A DNA stretch of 64,000 nucleotides from DATMNI01 sp035570275 (GTDB lineage Bacteria; Acidobacteriota; Terriglobia; Bryobacterales; Bryobacteraceae), in the NCBI GenBank assembly GCA_035570275.1, contig DATMNI010000108.1:1-64000 (forward strand), read 5' to 3'. This document shows, in pieces, positions 1-9,486 of the stretch. Within the stretch, counting starts at the first letter, position 1. Every line of letters starts with the position of its first letter. The position numbers and the translations under genes are program-made. The notes under the pieces are model-generated. The model ran no database searches. It was not told where the DNA came from and saw only the letters and a list, made by a program, of their open reading frames with translations.

Positions 1-1
1 G

Positions 2-46
2 AAGAACGTGGAAGAAGTCTTTGTGTGGGAGGACGGGACGAAATGA
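2..46 (+). CDS. possible C-terminal tail of a gene entering from the left
   Basis: Reading from base 2 gives a short open tail ending in EEVFVWEDGTK and a TGA stop at 44-46. Its composition looks protein-like, and the only neighbour, the glycosyltransferase, converges on it from the minus strand. Only 14 codons are visible, so no family can be assigned. It could equally be chance. Confidence 0.25.
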   Translation, partial: KNVEEVFVWEDGTK

Positions 47-65
47 GTTAGAAGGCAGGAGCCAG

Positions 66-102
66 CAGTCAGGAGTAACGAGTCAGGAGTCAGGAGTCAG
101 GA
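66..102. repeat. short GAGTCAG tandem repeat
   Basis: The heptamer GAGTCAG is repeated three times in direct succession at 80-100, preceded by a degenerate copy at 66-79. It lies between the stop of the leftmost gene tail and the 3' end of the glycosyltransferase gene, so it is intergenic. No function is evident. Confidence 0.6.
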
Positions 103-1200
103 ATATTCTCCCGTGGACCGGAAGAACTGCAGCGATTTCGCGGCGCAGGTCTCCCATCGGAAAGCCTGGGCTCTCGCGCGGCCCCGCCGGGCCATCTCCG
201 TGCGTAAATCGGATGACAGCAAAAGGCGGGTGAGCGCCTCCCGCAGTTCCGATTGGCTGCGTGGATCCACCAAAATCGCCGCTTCTCCGGCGATCTCCGG
301 CAGCGACGAGACATTCGACGTCACTACCGGAACACCCGCCGCCATCGCCTGGGCTACCGGAAACCCGAAACCCTCGTACAGCGATGGGTAGGCGAAAACC
401 GTGGCGGCAGCCGTCAGCGGAGCGATATCGGCTTCCGGCACGTAGCCCAGATATCGCACCCGCTCCAACCGGGCAATGGTCTCAGGCGACGCCCAACCCA
501 CCGGACCGGCAACAGCCAGATCGAATTCGTCCCGAATCGATGCCGGCAAGGCGTCGAAGGCGTCGAGCAGCATCGCCACGTTCTTGCGCGGCTCGATGGT
601 ACCTACAAAGAGCACGAAGGGGCGAATCAACCCGTAGCGCTTGCGAATGGCGGCGATGGCCGCCGCGGGAGGGTCGAAAAACGCCGGCGCAATTCCCGAG
701 TGGATGACGGTGATTCTGTCTTCTGGAATTCCGAGCACGCGCACGGCATCCTGCCTGGTGCACTCCGAAACCGCGATCAGGCCGTCGGCGCACCGCGTCA
801 GTGCGGCGAAACTCCGGTCGGCGCGCAGGTTGGCCGCCGGATGCAACTCCGGCAACAGGAAGCAGGTCATATCGTGGATGGTGGCGGTGAGGCGAACCTT
901 GCGTGGCGGCCTTCGGACCAGGGCGCTGGCGTGAAAAATGTCCGACCCGCGGCAAAGGAAATCCAGCACGGGCAGCGGGGAATAGTTGGCCAGAGCCAAT
1001 TCGGCCAAGCCCAGGCCGGTTCGCCAGGGACCGGCCACCGACGCATCGTGATTCAACCGCCCCAAGCCATTCAACGCTGGAAACGTCCGAATCTGGTCCG
1101 CGCCCGCCCGGCGCCGCAGGTATTCGATCCAGTAATAGAGATAGTTCTTGACCCCGGCGCTGCGAATCAGCAGAGGCACGGCATCGATGACGACCCGCAT
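97..1200 (-). CDS. glycosyltransferase family 4
   Basis: A 367-residue GT-B fold glycosyltransferase of family GT4, which transfers a sugar from an activated donor to a lipid-linked or polysaccharide acceptor in the cytoplasm. The C-terminal half carries the family signature: FVLFVGTIEPRKN opening the donor-binding domain, then YPSLYEGFGFPVAQAMAAG with the conserved EGFG(x)PxxEAMAxG pattern (A instead of the usual E in the last part), and VVTSNVSSLPEIAG. The N-terminal acceptor half includes ATIHDMTCFLLPELH and AVSECTRQD, typical of mannosyltransferases. There is no signal peptide. ATG at 1200 gives a complete MRVVIDA start of a Rossmann strand. The acceptor cannot be deduced. It probably belongs to exopolysaccharide or O-antigen assembly, but no other such gene is in view. 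Confidence 0.85.
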   Translation of the reverse strand: MRVVIDAVPLLIRSAGVKNYLYYWIEYLRRRAGADQIRTFPALNGLGRLNHDASVAGPWRTGLGLAELALANYSPLPVLDFLCRGSDIFHASALVRRPPRKVRLTATIHDMTCFLLPELHPAANLRADRSFAALTRCADGLIAVSECTRQDAVRVLGIPEDRITVIHSGIAPAFFDPPAAAIAAIRKRYGLIRPFVLFVGTIEPRKNVAMLLDAFDALPASIRDEFDLAVAGPVGWASPETIARLERVRYLGYVPEADIAPLTAAATVFAYPSLYEGFGFPVAQAMAAGVPVVTSNVSSLPEIAGEAAILVDPRSQSELREALTRLLLSSDLRTEMARRGRARAQAFRWETCAAKSLQFFRSTGEYS

Positions 1201-1361
1201 GCCCTACCAGCATCCCACGAAGGCGCCGTGGGGTAGGGGACGCTCCCGCCCGATCGCCTGCGCGCAGTGGTTTTTCCAAAAAAGCCGCGTGCGCATCAGG
1301 TAGGATGTCGGCGGTCTTCTGGAGTTAATTTCCTAGCTTCGACCGCGGAGATCCAAACCGA

Positions 1362-2219
1362 CTAAACCGTGAAGATCTCCATGGCCTGCTTGAGGCTGGC
1401 GACGGGGTCGCGGCCCTGGGCCGGCGAGTATTCGTGGCCAATGTAGCCGGTGTAATTCAGGTCGGCAATGGCTTTGGCCACGAAGTGGTAGTTCAACTCC
1501 TGCGTGTCGTCGATCTCGTGGCGGCCGGGGTTGCCGCCGGTGTGGAAATGGCCGATCCACTGGAAATTGTCGCGGATATTGCGCACGATGTCGCCATCCA
1601 TGATCTGGGCATGGTAGATGTCGTAGAGAATCTTGACCCGCGGCGAGTTGATGCGCTTCATCACATCCACGCCCCAGGCAATGTGATCGAACATGTAGTC
1701 CTTATGGTTGACCTTGCTGTTGAGGTACTCCATGCAGATCACAATGTTCTTTTCCTCGGCGTGCGCCTTGACCTTGTTCAGGAAGGCCACACAGTTGTCG
1801 GCGCCTTCGGCATCGGCCATGCCGCGGCGGTTGCCGGAGAATGTGATGATGTTGGGCACGCCGTTGGCCGCCGCCTCGTCGATGGCGGCGTGCATGGTCT
1901 TTTCGAGTTTGTCGTGATTCTCGGTGCGATTCAGCGCATCCGGGATGGTGCCGCCCGGACCGGGCGGATACATGCTGGGCGTCAGGCCGTACTTCTTGAG
2001 CATGGGCCAATCGGCCGGACCTTTCAGGTCGTACCCGACGATGCCCAGGCTGGCGGCCAGCTTGCAGCCGTCCTCAAAACTCATACCGCGGCCGAAAACG
2101 CCGCCGGTGACGGTTTGCTTCAGCCGCCCTTTGCGGGGCGGTTCCTGGCCTTTCAGCTCGCCTACTTGCGAGAGCGCCCCGGACGCGGCAAGAGCGGGGA
2201 GAAAATCTCGTCGGCGCAT
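1362..2219 (-). CDS. exported TIM-barrel sugar isomerase (hydroxypyruvate isomerase-like)
   Basis: A 285-residue protein of the AP endonuclease family 2 (xylose isomerase-like TIM barrel) group, closest in architecture to hydroxypyruvate isomerase/sugar-phosphate isomerase-epimerases. It starts with MRRRDFLPALAASGA, a twin-arginine export signal, so it is probably periplasmic. Metal-ligand strands are visible: ICMEYLNSK (Glu), ILYDIYHAQ (Asp and His), GHFHTGGNPGRHEID (His and Glu) and GYIGHEYSP (Glu). These match the conserved E/D/H/E metal site of the fold. Members with Tat signals are abundant in acidobacteria and planctomycetes and are usually annotated only as sugar-phosphate isomerases. 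The true substrate is unknown. The neighbours give no pathway context. Confidence 0.8.
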   Translation of the reverse strand: MRRRDFLPALAASGALSQVGELKGQEPPRKGRLKQTVTGGVFGRGMSFEDGCKLAASLGIVGYDLKGPADWPMLKKYGLTPSMYPPGPGGTIPDALNRTENHDKLEKTMHAAIDEAAANGVPNIITFSGNRRGMADAEGADNCVAFLNKVKAHAEEKNIVICMEYLNSKVNHKDYMFDHIAWGVDVMKRINSPRVKILYDIYHAQIMDGDIVRNIRDNFQWIGHFHTGGNPGRHEIDDTQELNYHFVAKAIADLNYTGYIGHEYSPAQGRDPVASLKQAMEIFTV

Positions 2220-2372
2220 GAAACCTCCTGTATTTGGGTACCAGAAGCATGATTATCACAGGGCTTCGGCAAGTGCAACACGAACAGCCCGCGCCGCGAA
2301 AGCGCCCGGCGGATGCCAAGGGCGTTGGCCGGCACAGGAATAAATTTCGATCGTTACGGTAGAGTGAGCGCC

Positions 2373-2884
2373 CTACGAGTATCGTTCCCGAAGGATCTTG
2401 ACGTGATGCGCAAGGTGTCCCGGGATGATATAGGCCAGCGCGCGCACGGTGAAAGGATTGTCGCTGGCGATGCCGCTGCGGTCCCAGGCCTCGGCGGGCA
2501 GATTGCGGAAGAACCCGATGGTGGCGAGGCGCACCGCGCGAAACTCTGCGACGTGGTCGGCCCAGGACACGCGGTCGGCCTCGGCGCCTGCTGCCGCGAT
2601 GTTCTGATCGTAGCTGGGAAGCGGACTGGTAAAGCCCCGGAGAACCATAGGGCTCGAAACGCGAAGGCCCGTTCGGTGTCCGTGACATGGTTCAGCGCCT
2701 GGCGGATGCTCCACTTCCCCGGCGCGTAGCGGTATAGTGAACGGGCTTCGGAGATCCCGGAGAAGAATGCCAGGGATTCGTCCAGTTGGCTCCCGATCAG
2801 GGCGGTAGGATCGTCGCCGGGAGCCTGGTCGATGTAGAGGAAATAGTAGGGCGCTGCTTCGTGGGCCTGCGGGCGTTCGGACAT
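2373..2884 (-). pseudogene. DinB-family protein, frameshifted
   Basis: Two overlapping minus-strand frames together encode one DinB/YfiT-like four-helix protein of about 170 residues. The first frame, from ATG at 2884, gives MSERPQAHEA, then APGKWSIRQALNHVTDTERAF with the typical first metal His. After the run of C/G near 2645-2655 the match continues only in the next frame, as LPSYDQNIAAAG...ALAYIIPGHLAHHVKILRERY, with the conserved GHxxHH end. One missing base (a C before CGGGG) would restore the frame. DinB-like proteins are metal-dependent enzymes, often bacillithiol or mycothiol transferases, or have no known function. Whether this is true decay or a sequencing error cannot be settled here, but the next several genes are also broken. 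Confidence 0.7.
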
Positions 2885-3402
2885 GCCAACCACTCTATCC
2901 AACCACCCTCGCCCATGTCCATTGTGGGTGTCACACCAAGCAGACCTAGTTTTCGGACCGTTCGAGAGGAGCCCACGCAATGATGGCCCACGGATATCGA
3001 GCGCGCGGAACCCCGTTTGCCTGCACGCGCAGGTGGTAGTTGCCGGGTTGGAGATTCGGGTTGGAGATTCCGGTTGGATATTGAGGTTGCTTGCTATTCT
3101 CCGCCCCGGCATCAGGAGTAAACGTGTGGACTGGGTGCCTGGATCTTCCGGGCATAACGTATCATACCGCGCGACGCTATCCTTGTAACTTGTTGATCCA
3201 CAGCCTCTAAACTGTGCTACATCCGCTCGCTACATTACCGGCCTTGACAGCCGCCCCAGTCAATCTCAAGCTCATCTCAATCTCTTGGTCGAGGATCCGT
3301 CGGTGGAACCTGTCAGCGAAAACCCTGAACACGGCCGGAAAGCGGCGGTGGCGGTACCCTGGGACGTGCGCTTCGTTGCGTCGAAATTTGGAGGTCATTA
3401 GG
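2885..3402. other. intergenic, with a possible gene fragment
   Basis: No intact gene is visible. A minus-strand frame ending at 2946 reads YPTGISNPNLQPGNYHLRVQ before running to a stop at APLERSEN, which resembles the end of a larger exported protein and may be a relic. A short direct repeat built on GGTTGGAGATTC lies around 3045-3075. The right end holds the ribosome binding site GGAGGTCATTAGG in front of the TonB receptor start at 3403. Confidence 0.35.
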
Positions 3403-6400
3403 ATGAAAATGCCGGTGGTATACACACGGGACGCGCTAGCGGTGGCCCTGATTTTCATGGCTCCCCTTTTTGGACAACAGTCGTCAGGCTCAATCAGCGG
3501 CGTCGTCCAGGATGGCCAAGGCGCGGTGGTTCCCAATGCGAAAGTAGTGTTGATCAACCAAGCCCAAGGCGTGGTGTACCGGGACTTGGACACCAGTGCG
3601 GAAGGCACGTTCTTTTTCACTCCGGTGATTCCCGGCACCTACACTGTCACGGTAGAGGTGCCGGGCTTCAAGAAATATTCGCGAAGGGACATCACTCTGT
3701 TTGCCCAAGACCGCGTCGGGCTCCCCCCTATCCAGTTGGAACTCGGGACTCTGGGGGAAAGCATCAACGTGGAATCCAGCGCAGTCACGCTGCAAACGGT
3801 CAGCGCGGAGCGTTCGGGTGTCCTCACAGGCTCCCAGATGACCGAGTTGGCATCCGTCGGCCGGAATTTCACGGACCTTCTGCAGACGATTCCGGGTTTC
3901 AACGCCGACACCCAGAACGCCAACGGTCTGCGCACCGATCAGAACGCTATTGCCGTAGACGGCACCTCGGTGATGGACGTTGGGAACAACAGCGGAGGCG
4001 GCTGGCGGCTCAACATGGACATCATTGCCGAATTCAAAGTGCTGACCAACGGCCAGCAGGCTGAATTCGGACGCGTAAATGGGACCGCCGACGTTGAAGC
4101 CGAAAGCGCCCGCGCCTGTTCGACAACCTGGTCTCTCTCACCGTGCCCACCGCCGCGGAGCGTAAGGGCGATTTCTCGCAGACCCAGCAGAACAGCAAGC
4201 CGGTGATTATTCTCGACCCCACTAATAACAGGTCGCCTTTCCCGGGCAACGTCATTCCGCAGAACCGCTGGAACCAGTACGGCGTTCAGCTAATGAACGT
4301 TTTTCCCCTTACCCAACAAGCTGGGCGTGGACCCTGGCTACAACTACCAATATCAGTTCGCGGGAACGGACACGCGGAACGACCGGACGGTCCGCGTGGA
4401 TTACAACATCGCCCCCAACTGGAAGTTCTTCTTCCGATGGCTCCAGAACAGCCGCGATCTGCTGCAATCCGGCGGTCTGAACGTCAACAATACCATCGGT
4501 GTGGGTGCGTTTCATGCGCCCAGCGGCACCATTTCCGGCGCCGGCACCCTGACCACCATCATCACGCCCACGCTGACCAACGAATTCAGCTATGGCAACA
4601 GCCGCAACTGGCTTCCCAACTCACCCGCAACAGAGAGCGGGTACCTGCGGGCCAATACCGGCGTCACCCTGCCCCTGTTGTATCCGGATGCGGATAAGCT
4701 GGCGAATTTGATTCCCAACATGCTGTTCGGAAGCGAGGTATCGAACGCACCCAACATCTTCATTGGCGGCATGCCGTACGACAACGAGAACCCCACCCAG
4801 AACATCACGGACAACGTCGCCAAAGTGTTTGCCAAGCATACCCTGAAGCTCGGGCTTTTCATCGAGACCAGCACCAAGCGGCAGACCGCCACCGAAGTCA
4901 ACAACGGGCGGCTGAACTTCAACACCGACTCTTCCAACCCGGGCGATACGGGCTGGGACTTCTCCAACATGCTGCTGGGGAACCATCAGACTTTCGATCA
5001 GTCCAACACCTACCGCAAAGGACTGTACTACTACCGGAGCTTCGAATGGTACGTGCAGGACAATTGGAAAGTGCGGTCGAACCTGACGCTGGACTATGGC
5101 ATGCGCTTCTCGATTCTGCAGCCCTGGTACGACAAGCTGAACCAGATCTCCAGCTTCCAGACCAGCGCTTACGATCCGAAGCAGGCAGTGGCGTTGTACC
5201 AGCCGGTTCTGGTGAACGGCGTGAAGTCGTCACTGAATCCGCTCACCGGACAGACCGGACTGGCGGCGCTGGTGGGAGCCATCGTGCCCAGCTCCGGCAT
5301 ATAACGGCATCGTCACCACGGCGAACAGCACCAACGGGCCGGGCCTGGTGAACGGTCAAGGCGTGCTCTACGGACCCAGGTTCGGCGTGGCGTGGACGCC
5401 CGAAGGTCCCAACGGCAAGATGGTAGTGCGGATGGGCGGCGGCGTGTTCTTTGAGAGGATCCAGGGCAACATGATCTTCAACCAGATCAACTACCCGCCG
5501 GAACTTCTCACGCCCAAGATCTACTACGGCAACCTGAGCAACATCGCCAACTCTTCCGGTACCCTGTTCCCGCTTAATGTGGCGGGACTCTCGCCCGAAG
5601 GCAAAATTCCAACCGTGTATAACTTCAACGTCAGCGTGCAGCGCGAACTGCCCGCCCACATCCTGTTGGATGTGGGTTACGTCGGCACGCTGAACCGCCA
5701 CGAACTGGCCCGAACTCCTTTCAACGAGGCGCCCTTCGGCAGCGCCTGGCTACCCCAGAACCAGGATCCGTCCAAGTGCCCCACGTTGTCTACCTGCAAG
5801 CTCAACGGCGACAATGCCCTTCCAGTGGACTTCCTGCGTCCCTTTACCGGTTACACCGGCGGCGGCGCGGCGGTGGCGCAATCCGGCCTCGGGGGAGGCG
5901 GTTTCATCGCCACGTTCGGCGCCAGTTCCAACTATAATGCCCTGCAGGTTTCGGCCAATCGGCGCATGGCCCGGGACATGACCATCGGCTTGGCCTATAC
6001 GTGGTCAAAAGTTCTGGGCACGGACGCCGATTATTCCTTTGTGGGCAACCCTCTCAACCACCGCACGGCGGACTATGCTCCGCTCACTTACGACCGCACC
6101 CAGACCCTGGTGGTCAACTATGTCTATAACGTGCCGAGTGCAGCGCGGAAGGGGACGTTCCTGGATAATCCCGTCGGCAGGTCGGTTCTGAATGACTGGC
6201 AGATCACCGGAATCACCAGCCTTTCGTCGGGTGAGCCGGTGGCGGTGGGCGGCAACAGCGTGGTTTCCCTCGGCAGTTACAACGTGCAAGGAGTGGGCAG
6301 CACGACCATCAATCAGGAAATCACAGGATCGGCCGGCTGGTTCCCGCGGCCGGTGCTTTCGTGCAACCCGAACCTTTCATCGGGATCCCGAACGCTGTAT

Positions 6401-6784
6401 GCGTTCATCAACACTTCCTGCTTCGGCCCGGCTCAAGTGGGCAGCACGGGGATGGATTCCGCTCTGCGCCCGATGCGCGGCCCCGGAGTGAATAACTGGA
6501 ACATGTCCGTCTTCAAGAAGTTCCCGGTGGGGCGCAGCGAACAGCGTTTCCTGCAACTGCGGTTGGAAATGTACAACGCCTTTAACCATACCCAGTGGGG
6601 CGGGGCGGTGGCTAGTAACTACGAAGCCGCCGGGTTCAACAATACGCCGACGTTCGATGCTTCGGGCAAGATTACCAACCTGCCGACGGCGCTCGGCGGT
6701 GGCGGCGGCCGCTTTGGCTTTGGCGCCCTGAACGCAGTCCGGACCCCGCGCAACGTGCAGCTGGGGGCCAAGTTCTATTTTTGA
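3403..6784 (+). pseudogene. TonB-dependent receptor with carboxypeptidase-regulatory-like domain, multiply disrupted
   Basis: This outer-membrane TonB-dependent receptor is of the large OmpA/Oar-like acidobacterial type. An ATG at 3403 behind GGAGGTCATTAGG starts a signal peptide (APLFGQQ), a CarboxypepD_reg domain (SGSISGVVQDGQGAVVPNA) and a plug region (GRNFTDLLQTIPGFNADT). Directly after QAEFGRVNG, near 4080, the frame and homology break. The sequence resumes in another frame as LVSLTVPTAAERKGDFSQT, so roughly a hundred residues normally found here are missing. A second shift lies near 4315 (between NVFPL and LGVDPGYNYQYQF) and a third near 5300, where one extra A creates a stop after VPSSG. 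The barrel then runs intact to the C-terminal RNVQLGAKFYF with its terminal aromatic residue. It would be non-functional as sequenced. The family imports glycans or other large substrates. Confidence 0.85.
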
Positions 6785-6807
6785 ATACAGAAACAGGAAG
6801 GATGATT

Positions 6808-7746
6808 ATGGAAGACCAGAACACGAAACGCTTTGACCGGCGCAGATTGTTTAAGAGTGCTGCTACCCTGGCCGGAGGCACGGCCGCCTATGCCCTGCTC
6901 GAAACCGGCTGCGGGTCCGCGAACAGTTCCGCCATGGCGTCCAGCGGGCCCATGATCGTCGCGCTGGACGGCAACGCGGTGGTCGAGACCACGGCTGGAA
7001 AGGTCCGGGGCTTTACCAGGAACGGAATCCACACGTTCAAGGGGATCCCGTATGCCGCAACCACCGAAGGAAGCGCCCGTTTCCTCGCCCCTTCCAAGCC
7101 CGCGCCGTGGGCCGGTGTCCGCAGTTCCATGTATTTCGGACCGGTGGCGCCCCAGGGTCCCCGGGGCAGTTGGGCCAACGACGAAAATGCCTTCATGTTC
7201 CATTGGGATGACGGCATACCCGGCGAGGACTGCCTGCGCGTGAACCTGTGGACACCGGGGACTAACGACAACCGCAAGCGCCCGGTGATGGTGTGGATCC
7301 ACGGCGGCGGCTTCACTTCCGGGTCCGGCCAGGAACAGCCCGGATACGATGGCGAAAATTTGAGCCGGCGCGGCGATGTGGTGGTGGTCTCGCTCAATCA
7401 CCGCCTGGGGCCATTGGGCTACTTGAACCTGGCAGAGTTTGGCCGGCAATATGCGAATTCGGCGAACGCAGGCATGCTGGACCTGGTGGCAGCCCTGGAA
7501 TGGGTGCGCGACAACATCTCCAATTTTGGCGGCGACCCTGGCAACGTGCTCATCTTCGGCCAGTCCGGCGGCGGTTCCAAAGTGGGTACGCTGATGGCGA
7601 TGCCAGCGGCTAAGGGACTGTTCCACCGGGCAGTGGTGCAAAGCGGCTCGGGGTTGCTGTCGGCCGTGCCGGAGGATTCGGCCAAACTGGCGGCTGCCCT
7701 GATGGCCGAACTCGGGCTGCGTCCTTCCCAGGCCGATCAACTCTAG
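6808..7746 (+). pseudogene. type-B carboxylesterase, truncated
   Basis: This is the N-terminal half of a carboxylesterase/lipase type B. ATG 6808 follows GGAAGG with good spacing (6802 is an alternative). The protein begins with a Tat-like signal (KRFDRRRLFKSAATLAGG). The oxyanion-hole segment VMVWIHGGGFTSG and the nucleophile elbow FGQSGGGSK, with the catalytic Ser, are present. A TAG at 7744-7746 ends the protein after about 310 residues, whereas the family is usually 500-550. The Glu and His of the catalytic triad are therefore missing. The frame stays open after the TAG for one segment (LPYQRIIEAG) that still looks like esterase, and then homology stops. It was probably co-transcribed with the adjacent receptor and decayed with it. 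Confidence 0.75.
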
Positions 7747-7995
7747 AAACTGCCTTACCAGCGGATCATCGAAGCCGGGACGGTGGCTGCGCGAAAAACC
7801 GGGCCTGCGAAAGCTCCGGCCCGGTCCGGCACCGAAGCCGCCGGACGGTTGCTGACCGATGCGCGCCAAATGGAGTTGTTGACGGGCCATGTTCCACCTC
7901 ACTGGGAAAAGAAGAATTTGCAGATCGTAATCGGCACGGAGGTCATCGACCGTATTCCAGGTCCGGCGCGCGTTTTGGCAGCCTATTCCTGGTAG
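7747..7995 (+). pseudogene. esterase read-through joined to an unrelated C-terminal fragment
   Basis: This is the same frame as the truncated esterase, after its in-frame TAG. The first 10 or so codons continue the esterase. The rest (PHWEKKNLQIVIGTEVIDR then GPARVLAAYSW, stop at 7993-7995) resembles the tail of a different exported or membrane protein. This suggests a deletion joined two genes. There is no start codon of quality at 7783 and no recognised domain. It is best read as a deletion scar. Confidence 0.4.
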
Positions 7996-8091
7996 GTTGC
8001 GAAGGCCGCTATGCTTGACGGACAGGCAGGATACTCACAGAGCCGTTCAACCGGCCAGAACCGAGCCGTGTGAGGTGCTAGGATCAACTCG

Positions 8092-8322
8092 TTGGAACTC
8101 GCGATCCAGATTCAGGTCGAAGAACTACCGGAAGGCGTGTTCCTGGCCACCTCAGACGAACTCCCCGGTTTGGTTGCTCAGGGGCGCACAGTTGCAGAAG
8201 CACTGGAGGTCGCACGCGACGTTGCGTGCAAGCTGATCGAAGCTCGCCGTGAGCGCGAAGGTGCGCCGAACCTACACACCACAAGTGAGCGGCGCGACTA
8301 CACCATTGTGGTTGCGGCCTGA
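8092..8322 (+). CDS. HicB-like antitoxin, apparently orphan
   Basis: A 76-residue protein of the HicB_lk antitoxin/UPF0150 family, which neutralises HicA mRNA interferases and represses its own promoter. The core pattern is visible: IQVEELPEGVFLATSDELPGL, then QGRTVAEALEVARDVACKLIE. A TTG at 8092 fits the conserved beta-strand start. Most type II modules have hicA directly adjacent. Here the next start, ATGAGCCGTCTC at 8323, encodes only MSRL, as many HicA proteins begin, before unrelated sequence and a stop. The toxin therefore looks deleted down to its first codons, leaving the antitoxin alone. The following genes belong to other toxin-antitoxin families. Confidence 0.75.
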   Translation: MELAIQIQVEELPEGVFLATSDELPGLVAQGRTVAEALEVARDVACKLIEARREREGAPNLHTTSERRDYTIVVAA

Positions 8323-8359
8323 ATGAGCCGTCTCGGTATTATCGGAGGTGGAGCTTGGT

Positions 8360-8559
8360 ATGAGCCGGGTTGAGAACATCGAGGGTCAGGTCAAAGACCT
8401 AAACTCTGAGGAATTGAGAGAATTTCGCGATTGGTTCACAAGCTTCGACGCCGAGTTTGGGACGCGCAGATTGAGGCCGACGCAAGAAATGGCAAGCTGC
8501 GTTCCTTAGCCGACCGAGCGCTCCGCGATCGCAAATCGGGCCGCTCTTCGCCTCTGTGA
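8360..8559 (+). pseudogene. antitoxin of a RelE/ParE-type module, frameshifted
   Basis: ATG 8360, with GGAGGTGGAG upstream, starts MSRVENIEGQVKDLNSEELR then FRDWF, the usual N-terminus of small addiction-module antitoxins paired with RelE/ParE toxins. After FDAEF the homologous sequence WDAQIEADARNGKLRSLADR continues only one base out of register. One missing T in GAGTTT-GGGACG would repair it. In the unrepaired frame a TAG stops at 8507-8509. In the repaired frame the gene ends at TGA 8557-8559, overlapping the toxin start GTG 8556 in a GTGA junction, as expected for such operons. Confidence 0.65.
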
Positions 8560-8810
8560 CCCACCATGCCGCTCCAGGCTTCTGGAGTTCGTACCGATCC
8601 CTACCGGCAAACATCCGAACGCTTGCGGACCGGGCTTTCGCTCTCTTGAAAGCCGATCCCTACGACCCTTCTTTGCACTTCAAGAAAGTCGACAATTTCT
8701 GGTCCGCGCGGGTTGGCATCCATCACCGGGTGTTGGGTGTCGAGGTTGAAGACGGTGTCCTCGGTTTTGGATCGGCACCCACGCGGAATACGATCCGTCG
8801 GAGGGTTCGT
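8556..8810 (+). pseudogene. RelE/ParE-type toxin, frameshifted
   Basis: GTG 8556 starts a RelE/ParE superfamily toxin, a ribosome-dependent mRNA endonuclease or gyrase poison by family. Conserved features are the opening FWSSYRSLPANIRTLADRAF, then ALLKADPYDPSLHFKKV and FWSARVGIHHRVLGVEVEDG. The expected ending FWIGTHAEYD is present but one base out of frame, beginning near 8768 (CTC-GGTTTTGGATCGG; one missing C or G restores it). The current frame runs on with unrelated residues to 8960. The end coordinate is therefore approximate. With the antitoxin also frameshifted, the whole module appears dead. Confidence 0.65.
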
Positions 8811-8930
8811 TCGATAGCGCCGTTTGCCTGCCCTTTGGCCATCGCACCGAACAAGAGGCGGAATTCTCAGCAGCAGCAGCAGGCACCGTTTGCGCAAGAT
8901 ACCGTTCGTATGTACACTGTAAAAATACGA

Positions 8931-9199
8931 ATGGTCTTTGATTGGGACGCGCCAACGTGAAGCACGTCGCCCGTCACGGCATTACTCCGGAGGAGTGCGA
9001 GGAAGCTTACAGGAATGGACCGATGGTGATCGAGCGCCAAAGAAGGAAGCACGAGCGCCGCAGGCTATGCCTGGGAGAGACCCAGAGAGGCAGGCTACTG
9101 ACGTTCGTCGTGATCGAGCGCAAAGGCAAGGTCCGGTTCGTCACCGCATACCCGATGCATGGGTTGCAGCGCCGTGTCTATCGAGGAGAGAATGAATAA
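8931..9199 (+). pseudogene. BrnT-like toxin with a broken N-terminus
   Basis: A BrnT-family toxin (RNase fold, usually around 90 residues). ATG 8931 gives MVFDWDA, the family's usual first strand, but reaches a stop after PT. The body NVKHVARHGITPEECEEAYR, then LTFVVIERKGKVRFVTAYP, is in the next frame and ends at TAA 9197-9199. One added base near 8950 would join them. Alternatively translation could start at TTG 8942 and give an 85-residue protein lacking the first strand. The stop overlaps the antitoxin start by one base (TAATG), so the two are translationally coupled. Confidence 0.6.
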
Positions 9200-9486
9200 T
9201 GGCGACCAAGCATAGAATACCGGGGTTCAAGTCGGAAAAGGAAGAGGCCACGTGGTGGGACGCTCATCCCGAGGTCATTACCGAACTGTTCCTGAAGGCC
9301 AGAAAGGAAGGCAGGATCAAGCGGCTGCCTGTGGTTCGCGCGGCGACTAAACCCGTGACAATCCGTATGGCGGTCGCCGATGTCGAAGCTGCGCAGGAGA
9401 TTGCCCAGCGGCGGGGCGTTCCCTATCAGACGTACATCAAGGGACTGTTGCACCAGGCTTTGGATCGCGAGAGAAAGGCAAGCTGA
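9199..9486 (+). CDS. CopG/BrnA-like ribbon-helix-helix antitoxin
   Basis: A 95-residue antitoxin-like protein. The N-terminal part (IPGFKSEKEEATWWDAHPE) matches the linker typical of CopG-type antitoxins that follow BrnT-like toxins. The C-terminal half (KPVTIRMAVADVEAAQEIA then RGVPYQTYIKGLLHQAL) is a ribbon-helix-helix DNA-binding domain. ATG 9199 overlaps the toxin stop by one base. It should neutralise the BrnT-like protein and repress the pair. It is the only complete gene in the pair, consistent with selection keeping the antitoxin while the toxin decays. Confidence 0.8.
   Translation: MATKHRIPGFKSEKEEATWWDAHPEVITELFLKARKEGRIKRLPVVRAATKPVTIRMAVADVEAAQEIAQRRGVPYQTYIKGLLHQALDRERKAS

Noticed and set aside
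66..102. Direct repeats at the window start as a CRISPR array
   Set aside because: The units are seven bases with no spacers, so it is a microsatellite-like tandem repeat.
253..1236. Long plus-strand frame opposite the GT4 gene
   Set aside because: The minus-strand frame has all GT4 motifs; the plus frame is Arg/Gly/Gln rich and has no match.
2074..2688. Minus-strand frame joining the isomerase and DinB region
   Set aside because: Arg/Ser/Pro-rich, overlaps both real genes in another frame.
8323..8373. A complete hicA gene after hicB
   Set aside because: Only MSRL resembles HicA; the frame continues as GIIGGGAWYEPG and stops, too short for the double-stranded RNA-binding fold.
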